Shown one piece after another: positions 7,859 through 17,201 of a stretch of 64,000 bases of DNA. This DNA is from Streptomyces gilvus (GTDB lineage: Bacteria; Actinomycetota; Actinomycetes; Streptomycetales; Streptomycetaceae). Below the pieces are notes generated by a model. It had not been told where the DNA came from. It was given only the letters and a program-made list of their open reading frames with translations, and searched no databases. The stretch is taken from assembly GCF_022513565.1 (NCBI RefSeq), contig NZ_JAKWBE010000019.1, positions 84,062-148,061 of the forward strand. The letters are read 5' to 3'. The translations under genes were made by a program, and so were the position numbers. The first letter of the stretch is position 1; every line of letters starts with the position of its first letter.

Positions 7859-8722
7859 ATGCGTCGTCCCTTCATCCGGTCACTGGCCCGGCCGCTCGTT
7901 CTCGCGGCCGCGGCGACCGCCATACCGCTGCTGTCCGCCGCCCCCGCGCCCGCCGACGTCGTCGTGGGCGGTTTCCCGGTGGACATCTCCCAGAGTCCCT
8001 GGACGGTGGCCCTGTCCAGCCGTGACCGGTTCGGGGGTACGCGTGCGGGACAGTTCTGCGGCGGCGTGGCCATCAGCCGTACAACCGTGCTCACCGCGGC
8101 CCACTGCATGGGCGAGAACGTCCTGGGGGCGCCCCCGGACCAGGCGCGCGATCTGAAGGTCATCACGGGCCGCACGGACCTGCTCTCGGACCACGGCTCG
8201 GAGATCCGGGTGCGTGAGGTCTGGGTGAACCCGGCCTACGACAGCGAGACCAACGCCGGGGACTTCGCCGTGCTCACCCTGGCCGAGCCGCTGCCGCAGG
8301 ACGCCACCCTCGCGATGGCCGCGGCCGGTGACCCGGCGTACGCGCCCGGCACGAGCGCCACGGTCTACGGGTGGGGCGATCTGACGGGCGGCGGCGACTA
8401 CCCGCGCACACTGCGCGCCGCACGCGTGCGCGTACTGCCCGACACCCAGTGCCGGCGGGCGTACCCGGGGAGCGTCGACGGTACCTACGCGGCCGACAGC
8501 ATGGTGTGCGCCGGGGAGACGGACGGCGGCCGCGACGCCTGCCAGGGGGACAGCGGCGGGCCGCTCGTCGCCCAGGGGAAGCTGATCGGGCTCGTGTCGT
8601 GGGGGAGCGGCTGCGGCCGTGCGGGCAAACCCGGCGTCTATACGCGCGTCTCCGCGGTCGTGCGGGCCCTGAGTCCGGGCCGCGTCTCCCGGGGGCCGGA
8701 GAGGGCCGCGGACGGGAGCTGA
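7859..8722 (+). CDS. Secreted trypsin-like serine protease (S1 family)
   Basis: The 287-aa precursor has a signal peptide (1-32, ending APAPA) and a short or absent propeptide before the VVVGG activation-like N-terminus. The catalytic triad is His82 (TAAHC), Asp135 (NAGDFAVL) and Ser232 (QGDSGGP). Asp226, six residues before Ser232, is the trypsin S1-pocket residue and predicts cleavage after Arg/Lys. Cysteines are placed as in chymotrypsin folds. GAGGAG upstream supports ATG 7859. It is probably an extracellular protease for nutrition or development. Its transcript meets the opposing DUF7455 gene at a shared hairpin. Confidence 0.93.
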   Translation: MRRPFIRSLARPLVLAAAATAIPLLSAAPAPADVVVGGFPVDISQSPWTVALSSRDRFGGTRAGQFCGGVAISRTTVLTAAHCMGENVLGAPPDQARDLKVITGRTDLLSDHGSEIRVREVWVNPAYDSETNAGDFAVLTLAEPLPQDATLAMAAAGDPAYAPGTSATVYGWGDLTGGGDYPRTLRAARVRVLPDTQCRRAYPGSVDGTYAADSMVCAGETDGGRDACQGDSGGPLVAQGKLIGLVSWGSGCGRAGKPGVYTRVSAVVRALSPGRVSRGPERAADGS

Positions 8723-8751
8723 CGGCGGTCCGTCGATGGACCAACGAAGAG

Positions 8752-8791
8752 CGGGCGGCGCGGCCCCTGGAAGCAGGGGACGCGCCGCCCG
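8752..8791. terminator. Bidirectional terminator between protease and DUF7455 genes
   Basis: CGGGCGGCGCG (8752-8762) pairs with CGCGCCGCCCG (8781-8791). An inner CCCCTG/CAGGGG pair (8764-8769 with 8774-8779) extends the stem. It lies between convergent genes. Confidence 0.82.
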
Positions 8792-8835
8792 TGCGCCGGC
8801 CTGTGCCGGAGCTGGCTCGTCGTGGACGCGAGGTG

Positions 8836-9066
8836 TCAGCGCTCTTCTTCGGACGCGGACGCGGGAACGGACGTCAGCCGCTCCGTCTCGTCCTGTATCT
8901 CAGCGGCGATCTTCTTGAGTTCCGGCTCGAACTTGCGCCCGTGGTGGGCGCAGAAGAGCAGTTCTCCGCCGCTGAGCAGGACAACGCGAACGTATGCCTG
9001 CGCACCGCAGCGGTCGCAGCGATCGGCGGCCGTCAGCGGGCTCGCGGGGGTCAGAACAGTAGTCAC
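8836..9066 (-). CDS. DUF7455 family small zinc-ribbon-like protein
   Basis: A 76-aa actinobacterial protein of unknown function. Residues CDRC (17-20) and CAHH (39-42) look like one tetrahedral zinc site. The N-terminal 15 residues are Thr/Ala-rich and the C-terminal third is a charged helix (FEPELKKIAAEIQDETERL). GTG 9066 is preceded by AGAGG at 5 nt. The gene sits next to hrdB in many Streptomyces, as I recall. AGCTCG-A-CGAGCT (9081-9093) lies just upstream in its promoter. Confidence 0.82.
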   Translation of the reverse strand: MTTVLTPASPLTAADRCDRCGAQAYVRVVLLSGGELLFCAHHGRKFEPELKKIAAEIQDETERLTSVPASASEEER

Positions 9067-9508
9067 GTCGCCTCTTCTCTAGCTCGACGAGCTGTCGTAC
9101 CAGGGTCAACATCCAACCAGCCCTAAAACGTTCCCGCCCGGGGCTTCTTCTCGAAAAAATCTTTCGAGTCCGGCTGTCTGTTGCCGGTTGGCGGCGAATG
9201 TGCCGTATTACGTGTCTGTGTGTCGTACGGTTTCGCGCTGTCGTTCGATGTCAGGTCCTCCCGGCTGGCTTGCCGGTTGTTCATGAGGACGTGCCCGGAG
9301 CCTAAATGGTTCATGCCTCGAAGGGAACGTGATATGTGCTTCACTCCAACGAGGGATCGAACATGCATGCGACTCTGGACTACCCTGTGTTCCGACGAAG
9401 GGTGGCGCTACAACGGCTCTACCAGGCCTCGGTACCCTCTTCACGGCAACAGAGGCCGCGCCCTTACCCAGAAGGGCCCCACCTGAAATTCAGCGAGGAG
9501 CGAACCGC
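9067..9508. promoter_or_regulatory. Divergent region between the DUF7455 gene and parE
   Basis: 442 bp without a gene. For the minus-strand gene, TTGACC (complement of 9104-9109) can serve as -35. A 13-bp perfect palindrome AGCTCGACGAGCT (9081-9093) sits where a repressor would block initiation. CTCGAAA (9150-9156) and TTTCGAG (9162-9168) form a second, AT-rich inverted repeat of unknown role. For parE only the ribosome-binding site GAGGAG (9495-9500) is clear; I see no convincing promoter. Confidence 0.45.
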
Positions 9509-11632
9509 GTGACCGCCGAAACGTCCGTGTCGTCCACGGCTCTGCTGGCAGGAGCAGAGCGGGACGGTTCCAACTACACCGCGCGGCACCTGCTCGTCCT
9601 CGAGGGGCTCGAGGCCGTACGCAAGCGCCCGGGCATGTACATCGGGTCCACCGACAGCCGCGGCTTGATGCACTGTCTGTGGGAGATCATCGACAACTCC
9701 GTGGACGAGGCACTCGGAGGCTACTGCGACCACATCGAGGTGATCCTCCACGAGGACGCCTCGGTGGAGGTCCGGGACAACGGCCGGGGCATCCCGGTCG
9801 ACGTCGAGCCCAAGACCGGCCTCTCCGGTGTCGAGGTCGTCATGACCAAGCTGCACGCCGGCGGCAAGTTCGGCGGCGGCTCCTACGCGGCCTCCGGCGG
9901 TCTGCACGGCGTCGGCGCCTCCGTGGTGAACGCCCTCTCGGCGCGCCTGGACGTCGAGGTCGACCGCGGCGGCCACACGCACGCGATCAGCTTCCGGCGC
10001 GGTGTGCCCGGCGCCTTCGCCGGGGCCGGTCCGGACGCCAGGTTCGAGGCCACCAGTGGTCTGCGCAAGGCCAAGAGGATCCCCAAGACCCGCAGCGGCA
10101 CGCGCGTGCGTTACTGGGCCGACCGCCAGATCTTCCTCAAGGACGCCAAGCTCTCCCTGGAGAACCTCCACCAGCGCGCCCGCCAGACGGCGTTCCTGGT
10201 GCCCGGCCTGACCATCGTCGTCCGGGACGAGTTCGGCCTCGGCGAGGGCGGCAGCAAGGGCGAGGAGTCCTTCCGCTTCGACGGCGGCATCAGCGAGTTC
10301 TGCGAGTACCTGGCCACCGACAAGCCGGTCTGCGACGTGCTCCGCTTCTCCGGCCAGGGCACCTTCAAGGAGACCGTGCCGGTCCTCGACGAGCACGGCC
10401 AGATGACCCCGACCCAGGTCACCCGTGAACTCGACGTCGACGTGGCCATGCGGTGGGGCACGGGATACGACACGACCCTGAAGTCGTTCGTGAACATCAT
10501 CGCCACCCCCAAGGGCGGCACCCACGTCGCGGGCTTCGAGACGGCCGTCAGCAGCACGCTCAACGAGGTCCTGCGCGCCAAGAAACTGCTGCGCGTCGCC
10601 GAGGACGACATCGTCAAGGACGACGCCCTCGAAGGGCTCACCGCGGTCGTCACCGTCCGACTGGCCGAGCCCCAGTTCGAGGGCCAGACCAAGGAGGTCC
10701 TCGGCACCTCGGCGGCCCGCCGCATCGTGAACACCGTGATCACCAGGGAGCTCAAGGCATTCCTGACCTCCACCAAGCGGGACGCCGCCGCGCAGGCGCG
10801 CGTCGTGATGGAGAAGGCCGTCGCCGCCGCGCGTACCCGTATCGCGGCCCGCCAGCACAAGGACGCACAGCGCCGCAAGACGGCTCTGGAGTCCTCCTCG
10901 CTGCCCGCGAAGCTCGCGGACTGCCGCAGCGACGACGTGGACCGCAGCGAACTGTTCATCGTCGAGGGCGACTCCGCGCTCGGCACCGCCAAGCTCGCCC
11001 GGAACTCCGAGTTCCAGGCGCTGCTGCCGATCCGCGGCAAGATCCTCAACGTCCAGAAGTCGTCCGTGACCGACATGCTGAAGAACGCCGAGTGCGGCGC
11101 GATCATCCAGGTCATAGGAGCGGGTTCCGGACGGACCTTCGACATCGACGCGGCACGCTACGGCAAGATCATCATGATGACCGACGCCGACGTCGACGGC
11201 TCGCACATCCGGACCCTGCTGCTGACGCTCTTCCACCGCTACATGCGGCCGATGGTCGAGGCGGGACGGGTCTTCGCCGCGGTGCCGCCGCTGCACCGGA
11301 TCGAGATCGTGCAACCGAAGAAGGGGCAGGACAAGTACGTCTACACGTACTCGGACCGCGAGCTGCGCGACAAGCTCCTCGAGCTCCAGAGCAAGGGCAT
11401 CCGGTACAAGGACTCCATCCAGCGTTACAAGGGTCTCGGCGAGATGGACGCCGACCAGCTGGCCGAGACGACGATGGACCCCCGCCACCGCACCCTGCGC
11501 CGGATCAACCTGTCCGACCTGGACTCGGCCGAGCAGGTCTTCGATCTGCTGATGGGCAACGACGTGGCACCCCGCAAGGAGTTCATCTCCAGTTCGGCGG
11601 CGACGCTGGACCGCTCCCGCATCGACGCGTAG
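9509..11632 (+). CDS. parE: DNA topoisomerase IV subunit B (GyrB-like)
   Basis: This 707-aa ATPase subunit works with ParC to decatenate daughter chromosomes. The GHKL ATPase motifs are EIIDNSVDEA, DNGRGIPV and GGLHGVGASVVNAL. The TOPRIM domain shows EGDSALGTA and DADVDGSHIR, with the metal-binding acidic residues. GTG 9509 with GAGGAG 8 nt upstream was chosen over earlier in-frame starts, which would add an unrelated tail. Only this second GyrB-type gene is present here, as in S. coelicolor; the partner parC lies 17 kb downstream on the opposite strand. Confidence 0.94.
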   Translation: MTAETSVSSTALLAGAERDGSNYTARHLLVLEGLEAVRKRPGMYIGSTDSRGLMHCLWEIIDNSVDEALGGYCDHIEVILHEDASVEVRDNGRGIPVDVEPKTGLSGVEVVMTKLHAGGKFGGGSYAASGGLHGVGASVVNALSARLDVEVDRGGHTHAISFRRGVPGAFAGAGPDARFEATSGLRKAKRIPKTRSGTRVRYWADRQIFLKDAKLSLENLHQRARQTAFLVPGLTIVVRDEFGLGEGGSKGEESFRFDGGISEFCEYLATDKPVCDVLRFSGQGTFKETVPVLDEHGQMTPTQVTRELDVDVAMRWGTGYDTTLKSFVNIIATPKGGTHVAGFETAVSSTLNEVLRAKKLLRVAEDDIVKDDALEGLTAVVTVRLAEPQFEGQTKEVLGTSAARRIVNTVITRELKAFLTSTKRDAAAQARVVMEKAVAAARTRIAARQHKDAQRRKTALESSSLPAKLADCRSDDVDRSELFIVEGDSALGTAKLARNSEFQALLPIRGKILNVQKSSVTDMLKNAECGAIIQVIGAGSGRTFDIDAARYGKIIMMTDADVDGSHIRTLLLTLFHRYMRPMVEAGRVFAAVPPLHRIEIVQPKKGQDKYVYTYSDRELRDKLLELQSKGIRYKDSIQRYKGLGEMDADQLAETTMDPRHRTLRRINLSDLDSAEQVFDLLMGNDVAPRKEFISSSAATLDRSRIDA

Positions 11633-11742
11633 CCGCTGCGCTCGGCTTGGGCCGGACGGGGCGAGGGGCGATGGGGGGGGCGTCGGGTAGGGGAGCCGAT
11701 TCCGTAGGGCCACTCGCCCTTCGGCATGCCAAGTCGCGGTTC

Positions 11743-11795
11743 TCCACCCGTGGGTGGACGTCGGGGCGGTTCACGGATCCACCCGGGGTCCACCC
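11743..11795. promoter_or_regulatory. Cluster of TCCACCC boxes upstream of the two-component operon
   Basis: TCCACCC-GT-GGGTGGA (11743-11758) is an inverted repeat. Two further TCCACCC boxes lie at 11778-11784 and 11789-11795, 11 bp (one helical turn) apart. The cluster lies 95 bp before the first gene of the operon encoding a NarL-type regulator, which is the natural candidate binder. Confidence 0.45.
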
Positions 11796-11888
11796 ACGGT
11801 CCGATCTGGTGACCTGCGGGTTTCCGTAGTGTCGAAGGCGTCGGCAGTGCTCGCTGTCGTGACTCCCTTCCTCGCCTCGGAGGCTCAG

Positions 11889-12413
11889 ATGTCCGGGTTC
11901 GTCAACGCGCTGATGATCGCGGCCGTGGTCGTCCTGGTGATCGTCCGCCAGTTCCGCGCACAGCGGATAGGCACGGGGCGGCGCTGGTGGCTCGTCCCCG
12001 TGATCCTCGCCGTCGTAGCGCTGCGCGAACCCGGCATCGTGGACGCCCACCACCGCACGGAGTCGATCGTGCTGCTCGGCGTCGAGCTGCTCATAGGCCT
12101 CGCCACGGGAGCCGGCTGGGCCTGGACCACCCGCGTCTGGGCGGATCCGGACGGCGCGGTGTGGAGCAAGAGCACCAAGGCGAGCGTGACCGTGTGGATC
12201 ATCGGTATCGCCCTGCGCGTCGGCCTCTTCGCGCTGGGCTCCGCGCTCGGCGTCCACCAGGACAGCTCCGCCCTGCTCGTCGCTCTCGCGGCCACCTTGC
12301 TCGTCCGTGGCGGGATCCTGGTCTGGCGGACCCAGTCCGTCACGCCCGCTGCCTCCGCGACCACGGCGTACGGTGACTCCATGGTCCGCCCCACGCGGAA
12401 GGAGCGCGTGTGA
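11889..12413 (+). CDS. DUF1453-type membrane protein
   Basis: A 174-aa integral membrane protein with about five hydrophobic segments (near residues 5-20, 35-50, 60-80, 95-115, 125-145) and a polar tail. GGAGG at 11879-11883 spaced 5 nt supports ATG 11889 rather than GTG 11829. It overlaps the kinase gene by 4 nt (GTGA), so the three genes form one translationally coupled operon. I infer an accessory membrane partner for the kinase; no activity is known for the family. Confidence 0.8.
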   Translation: MSGFVNALMIAAVVVLVIVRQFRAQRIGTGRRWWLVPVILAVVALREPGIVDAHHRTESIVLLGVELLIGLATGAGWAWTTRVWADPDGAVWSKSTKASVTVWIIGIALRVGLFALGSALGVHQDSSALLVALAATLLVRGGILVWRTQSVTPAASATTAYGDSMVRPTRKERV

Positions 12414-13561
12414 CGCAGAACGCCTGGATGCGCTGGCCGTCGCGGGAGGCACTCGGCCGGCAAGGCACCTCGCGGCCCCGGCGTCTGATGGCCTGGGTCG
12501 TGCGGGTGTTCGCCCTCGGAATCCTGCTGTGGGGAGCCTTCGACAGCAATCACGTCCACGGGTGGGTGACGGTCGTCGGCGGCGTCGGAGTGGTCGTGGC
12601 CGGCGGCCTGGCGTGGGCCCTGTACCGGACCACGTTCCAGCACCGGCTGTGGCCCTCCCTGGGGATCCTGCTCCTGCTCATCGCGCTGGCGGTCGGGGCC
12701 AACGCTCTGGGATTCCGAACGCTGGGCCTCGTCCTCTGGTGCGGCTGCGCCGTCACCGCGCTGGAACGGCTGCCGCTGGCGGCCGCCCTGCCGACCGCGT
12801 CCGTGGCCCTCGCGGCGTACGCCGCCGTCAACAACGACGTGTGGCTGACCACGGCGGCCACGACCGCAGGACTGGCCCTCGCCGGTTACGTGCTGAGGCT
12901 CGACGCGGAGGCCCGGGGCAGTGCCCAGCGGCTCCTGGCCCAGGAGCGAGCCGCCCGGGCCGCCGAGGCGGAGTCGGCGGCGCTCGCCGAGCGGGCCAGG
13001 ATCGCCCGCGAGATCCACGACGTACTGGCCCACAGCCTCTCGGCGCAGCTCGTGCACCTGGAGGCGGCCCGGCTGCTGATCGAGCGGGGTGCAGATCGGG
13101 AGCAGATACTGGAGCGGGTCGTGGCGGCGCGGGGCATGGCACGCGACGGTCTCGACGAGACACGGCAGGCGCTGTCCGCGCTGCGGGGCGAGATGACCCC
13201 GCTGGAGGACTTCCTGACGCAGCTCGTGGGCACGACGGTCGGCGCGGAGGTCACCGTTACGGGTGATCGGAAGCCACTGCCCGCGGAGGCATCGCAGGCG
13301 GTGCGGCGGGTCGCCCAGGAGGCCCTGACAAACGTCCGCAAGCATGCGCCGGGCGCCAAGGTACGGGTGCGGCTGGACTACGCCGATCACCAAGTGACGC
13401 TGGACGTACGGGACTCGGGCGGACCGCCGGGAGATCTGGCCGGGGCGGGCGCCGGGTACGGTCTGCTGGGCATGCGCGAGCGTGCCGAGCTGCTGGGCGG
13501 CTCGCTGGACGCCGGGCCGGACGAGGAGGGGTTCGTGGTGACGCTGAGGGTGCCCGTATGA
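12410..13561 (+). CDS. Sensor histidine kinase (HisKA_3 / NarX-DesK type)
   Basis: A 383-aa kinase. Four or five transmembrane helices (about 28-160) have almost no extracytoplasmic domain, suggesting an intramembrane signal. A coiled linker (165-195) follows, then the dimerisation box with phospho-acceptor His203 (AREIHDVLAHSLS). The HATPase domain has an N-box QEALTNVRKHA and a glycine-rich GYGLLGMRERAELLGG. It pairs with the response regulator overlapping its 3' end by 4 nt. The upstream membrane protein is part of the same operon. The stimulus is unknown. Confidence 0.92.
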   Translation: MTQNAWMRWPSREALGRQGTSRPRRLMAWVVRVFALGILLWGAFDSNHVHGWVTVVGGVGVVVAGGLAWALYRTTFQHRLWPSLGILLLLIALAVGANALGFRTLGLVLWCGCAVTALERLPLAAALPTASVALAAYAAVNNDVWLTTAATTAGLALAGYVLRLDAEARGSAQRLLAQERAARAAEAESAALAERARIAREIHDVLAHSLSAQLVHLEAARLLIERGADREQILERVVAARGMARDGLDETRQALSALRGEMTPLEDFLTQLVGTTVGAEVTVTGDRKPLPAEASQAVRRVAQEALTNVRKHAPGAKVRVRLDYADHQVTLDVRDSGGPPGDLAGAGAGYGLLGMRERAELLGGSLDAGPDEEGFVVTLRVPV

Positions 13562-14241
13562 CGGAAGGGGAGGGGAAGCGGCCCGCGCGCGTGGTGGTCG
13601 CGGACGACCAGACCGTCGTCCGCGAGGGCATCGTGATGCTGCTCGGGCTGTTGCCCGGAGTCGAGGTCGTCGGTGCTGCGGGGGACGGGGAGGAGGCGGT
13701 GCGGCTCGTCGACGAACTCGCCCCGGACGTCGTGCTGATGGATCTGCGCATGCCTCGCTGCGACGGCGTGGAGGCGACCCGGCGCATCCGCGCCGAGTAC
13801 CCCGGGACCCAGGTCGTGGTGCTGACCACCTTCGCCGACGACGAGTCGCTGTTCCCGGCGCTGCGGGCCGGGGCGCGGGGATATCTCACCAAGGACGCGG
13901 GAGGGGACGAGATCGTACGGGCCGTGCACAGCGTGCTGTCCGGGGACGCGGGGCTGTCGCCGAGCATCCAACGGCGGCTGCTGGAGCGACTGTCGGAGCC
14001 CGCGCCGCGGCCGACGGAACCGGCCGAGCCGCCCGACGGGCTCACCGCCCGGGAGATCGAGGTGCTGGAACTGATCTCCGAAGGGCTCAGCAACACGGAG
14101 ATCGGCCGCAAGCTGCATGTGTCGACGGCGACCGTGAAGACCCACATCAACAACATCTTCACCAAGACCGGCCTCAAGGACCGTGCCCAGGCGGTGCGTT
14201 ACGCCTACGCGAAGGGGATCGCCCGCCCACCAGCGGGGTGA
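13558..14241 (+). CDS. NarL/FixJ-type response regulator
   Basis: A 227-aa DNA-binding response regulator. The receiver domain has Asp62 (VLMDLRMP), acidic pair DD16-17 and Lys in LTKDAG. The LuxR/GerE helix-turn-helix spans about 160-215 (LTAREIEVLELISEGLSNTE followed by TVKTHINNI). ATGA overlap with the kinase gene. It may bind the TCCACCC boxes upstream of the operon; this is inference only. Confidence 0.93.
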   Translation: MTEGEGKRPARVVVADDQTVVREGIVMLLGLLPGVEVVGAAGDGEEAVRLVDELAPDVVLMDLRMPRCDGVEATRRIRAEYPGTQVVVLTTFADDESLFPALRAGARGYLTKDAGGDEIVRAVHSVLSGDAGLSPSIQRRLLERLSEPAPRPTEPAEPPDGLTAREIEVLELISEGLSNTEIGRKLHVSTATVKTHINNIFTKTGLKDRAQAVRYAYAKGIARPPAG

Positions 14242-14415
14242 GTCACCTGATGGGGTGAAGAGCGCGGGGAAGAGAAGTCGGGGATGGTCCCGTTCTGTCC
14301 ATCCTTGAGCATGCAGTCAAGCAACAGTCGTCCTCGCGGAAGCGGGGATGGTGCGCAGCGTTCGACCGAGCACGGTGAGGGGCATGTCCCGCGACCGGCC
14401 GAGGCGCCCGGAGGC

Positions 14416-14871
14416 ATGCGGTACGACGACCCGTGGTACGACGCGCTGGCGTCCGGCTGGGGCGAGACGGACGGTGTCGGCGCGCCCGCGACCGGCGGCG
14501 GGCCGGGCCGGGGCGCGGAGGAGGAGGGGTTGTCGGCGGCGGGCGACATCTACCTCGAAGTGCAACGCAGCGCGGCGTTCCAGGAAGTGCGCAGCCGCTA
14601 TCGGCGGTTCGTGGTGCCGGGAGTCCTCGTCTTCCTCACCTGGTACGTGGGATACGTCGTGACGGCCACGACCGCTCCCGGGCTGATGGCTCGGCCGGTG
14701 GCCGGAGCGGTGAACGTGGCCATGCTCGCGGGGCTGGGGCAGTTCCTGACCACCTTCGTGCTCGCCTGGGCCTATGCCCGGCACGCCCGGCTGCGCAGGG
14801 ACCGGGCGGCGCTCGAACTGCGGTGGGACACGCAGGAGCTGACCCGTGCGGCCCGGGGAAGTGCCTCATGA
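14416..14871 (+). CDS. DUF485 membrane protein, symporter partner
   Basis: From ATG 14416 the protein is 151 aa: an N-terminal RYDDPWYDALASGWGE segment, a Gly-rich stretch, then the DUF485 core with two transmembrane helices separated by a short loop (about 72-90 and 105-125). DUF485 proteins (YjcH type) accompany ActP-like acetate/cation symporters, and here the stop overlaps the symporter start (ATGA). The start is uncertain: GGAGG lies only 1 nt before this ATG, and in-frame ATG 14284 or 14311 would add a longer tail. Confidence 0.78.
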   Translation: MRYDDPWYDALASGWGETDGVGAPATGGGPGRGAEEEGLSAAGDIYLEVQRSAAFQEVRSRYRRFVVPGVLVFLTWYVGYVVTATTAPGLMARPVAGAVNVAMLAGLGQFLTTFVLAWAYARHARLRRDRAALELRWDTQELTRAARGSAS

Positions 14872-16460
14872 CGGGGCACCATCAGACGCTGGCGTTGTTG
14901 CTGTTCAGCGGGTTCGTCGCGGTCACGCTGGCGATCACGACCTGGGTGAGCCGCAACCGGCGCGGTTCGGCGGAGGAGTTCTACGCCGGGGGCCGTCTCT
15001 TCTCCCCGCTGGAGAATGGTTTTGCCATCGCCGGGGACTACATGTCGGCCGCGTCCTTCCTAGGCGTCACCGGGCTGATCGCGCTGTACGGCTACGACGG
15101 GATGCTGTACGTGGTCGGCTTCCTGGTGGCCTGGCTGCTGGTGTTGTTCCTCGTCGCCGAACTGGTGCGCAACTGCGGGCGGTTCACGCTCGCCGACGTG
15201 GTGGTGGCGCGGATGAGTGAGCGGCCGGTGCGCACCGCGGCGGGAACTTCCTCGGTCACCGTGTCCGTTCTGTATCTGGTGGCGCAGATGGTGGGCGCGG
15301 GAAGCCTGGTCGCGCTGCTGCTCGGGGGGACGAGTACGGCGGCGCGGGCCTGGACCGTCATCGGCGTCGGCACGCTCATGGTGATCTATGTGTCGTTGGG
15401 AGGGATGCGGGCCACCACCTGGATCCAGATCGTCAAGGCGGTTCTGCTGCTGAGCGGTACGGTCGCGCTCACCGTGCTCGTCCTGCTGCGTTTCCACGGC
15501 GACTTCGACCGCTTGCTCCTGACGGCGGCCGAACGCAGTGGACACGGCGACGCGTTCCTGGCGCCGGGGCTGAAGTACGGCGGGGACTGGACGGCCCGTC
15601 TCGACTTCATCAGCCTGGGCCTGGCGCTGGTGCTGGGCACCGCGGGGCTGCCGCACATCCTGTCCCGTTTCTACACCGTGCCCACCGCCAGGGCGGCACG
15701 GCGCTCGGTGCTCTGGTCGATCGGGCTCATCGGCGGGTTCTACCTGATGACGATCGTCCTCGGCTTCGCGGCGGCCGCGATCGTCGGGCCGGAGGCGGTG
15801 CGCGGATCGAACGCGGCGGGCAACACGGCGGTTCCGTTGCTCGCGCTCGACCTGGGAGGCGGTGCCGACTCCACGGGAGGAACGGTGCTGTTCGCCGTGG
15901 TCGCCGCCATCGCCTTCGCCACCATCCTCGCCGTGGTGGCCGGGATCACTCTCGCCTCCTCGGCCTCCGTGGCGCACGACCTGTACGCGTCGCTGCGGCG
16001 CAGCCATGCCAAGCCGCGCAGCGAGGTGACCGTCGCGCGCGTCGCCTCCGTCGGCATCGGCGTCGTCGCGATCGCCCTCGGACTGCTGGCGCGTGACCTC
16101 AACGTCGCCTTCCTGGTGGGCCTCGCCTTCGCGGTCGCCGCCTCCGCCAACCTCCCCGTGCTGCTCTACTCGCTGTTCTGGCGCGGGTTCACCACTCGCG
16201 GCGCGGTGTGGTCCGTGTACGGCGGGCTCGTCCCCGCACTGGCGCTCGTGGTGCTGTCGCCGGTGGTGTCGGGCAGCCCCGAATCGCTGTTCCCGGGCGT
16301 CGACTTCCAGTACTTCCCGTTGCAGAACCCCGGCATCGTGTCGATCCCGCTGGGCTTCCTCGCCGGCTGGCTCGGCACGGTCACCTCGGCCGAGGTGCCG
16401 GACGAGGCCAAGCACGCGGAGACCGAGGTGCGGTCGCTGACGGGAGCGGGGGCCGTATAG
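14868..16460 (+). CDS. Sodium:solute symporter (SSS family, ActP/MctC-like)
   Basis: A 530-aa secondary transporter with about 13 membrane helices. Family features include EEFYAGGRLFSPLENGFAIA and GDYMSAASFLG in the first helices, SLGGMRATTWIQIVKA, and GTAGLPHILSRFYTVP. Relatives import acetate, propionate or pyruvate with Na+ or H+. Coupling to the DUF485 gene supports a monocarboxylate role. A CitB-type regulator is transcribed toward it from the right. Substrate is inference. Confidence 0.88.
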   Translation: MTGHHQTLALLLFSGFVAVTLAITTWVSRNRRGSAEEFYAGGRLFSPLENGFAIAGDYMSAASFLGVTGLIALYGYDGMLYVVGFLVAWLLVLFLVAELVRNCGRFTLADVVVARMSERPVRTAAGTSSVTVSVLYLVAQMVGAGSLVALLLGGTSTAARAWTVIGVGTLMVIYVSLGGMRATTWIQIVKAVLLLSGTVALTVLVLLRFHGDFDRLLLTAAERSGHGDAFLAPGLKYGGDWTARLDFISLGLALVLGTAGLPHILSRFYTVPTARAARRSVLWSIGLIGGFYLMTIVLGFAAAAIVGPEAVRGSNAAGNTAVPLLALDLGGGADSTGGTVLFAVVAAIAFATILAVVAGITLASSASVAHDLYASLRRSHAKPRSEVTVARVASVGIGVVAIALGLLARDLNVAFLVGLAFAVAASANLPVLLYSLFWRGFTTRGAVWSVYGGLVPALALVVLSPVVSGSPESLFPGVDFQYFPLQNPGIVSIPLGFLAGWLGTVTSAEVPDEAKHAETEVRSLTGAGAV

Positions 16461-16508
16461 GGGGAGGGGCGCCCCGTCGTCGTACGACAGTCGCTTGCAA
16501 GGGAGGGC

Positions 16509-17201
16509 TTACGGCGCCACCCAGGCGTACAGGTGCTCCGGGCGGCCCGTCTCGCCGTACTTGAGGGAGAGGCGCAGGCGGCCGGCCTGTTCCAGGTGGC
16601 GGAGGTAGCGCTGGGCGGTGGAGCGGCTCAGGCCGGTTTCGGCGGCCACCTCGTGGGCGGAGAGCGGGTGATCGGCGTGGTGCAGGACGCGGCAGATGAG
16701 GTCGGTGGTCGGTTCCGAGTGACCGCTCGGCAGGCCCGGTGAGGACGGCGCCGGGGTGGTGCGCAGGGCGCCGAAGATCCGGTCGACCTGCTCCTGGCCG
16801 GCGACCCCGCGACCGCCCACCCGGTCGACCGTGCGGCGCAGGGCGGCGTAGGAGTCGAGGCGGGTGCGCAGGGCCGCGAAGGTGAACGGTTTCACCAGGT
16901 AGTGCAGCGCGCCGAGGCGCATCGCGGCCTGCACGGTCGCCACGTCCCCGGCCGCCGTGATCATGATGATGTCGGTGCCCTGGCCCTGATCCCGCATGCG
17001 GTGCACGAGTTCGAGGCCCGTCTGGTCGGGCAGGTAGTGGTCGAGCAGGACCAGATCGACGCCTCCGCGCTGCACGGCGGCCAGGGCCTGTGCGGCGTTG
17101 TGCGCGCGGGCGGTCACCCGGAAGCCGGGAACCTTTCCCACGTACTTGGCGTTGATCTCAGCGACGCGGAAATCGTCGTCCACGACCAGGACGTCTATCA
17201 T
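16509..17201 (-). CDS. CitB/DcuR-type response regulator (copy 1)
   Basis: A 230-aa response regulator. The receiver domain has DDD 8-10 and phospho-acceptor Asp54 (LVLLDHYLPD), with VKPF near 107. A linker and C-terminal helix-turn-helix (LSAHEVAAETGLSRSTAQRY) end in YGETGRPEHLYAW. Start ATG 17201 is preceded by AAAGAGG at 5 nt; a longer frame upstream lacks conserved sequence. It is a close paralogue of the regulator at 20214-20894, but no kinase gene is next to it. It faces the symporter and is divergent from the NitT-type ABC operon, so either may be its target. Confidence 0.9.
   Translation of the reverse strand: MIDVLVVDDDFRVAEINAKYVGKVPGFRVTARAHNAAQALAAVQRGGVDLVLLDHYLPDQTGLELVHRMRDQGQGTDIIMITAAGDVATVQAAMRLGALHYLVKPFTFAALRTRLDSYAALRRTVDRVGGRGVAGQEQVDRIFGALRTTPAPSSPGLPSGHSEPTTDLICRVLHHADHPLSAHEVAAETGLSRSTAQRYLRHLEQAGRLRLSLKYGETGRPEHLYAWVAP

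Noticed and set aside
9464..11713. 749-codon minus-strand frame opposite parE
   Set aside because: Shadow of a conserved coding gene, with composition typical of the complementary frame.
16480..16489. GTCGTACGAC palindrome between the symporter and regulator genes
   Set aside because: Only 10 bp with no loop, too short for a terminator and no operator context.
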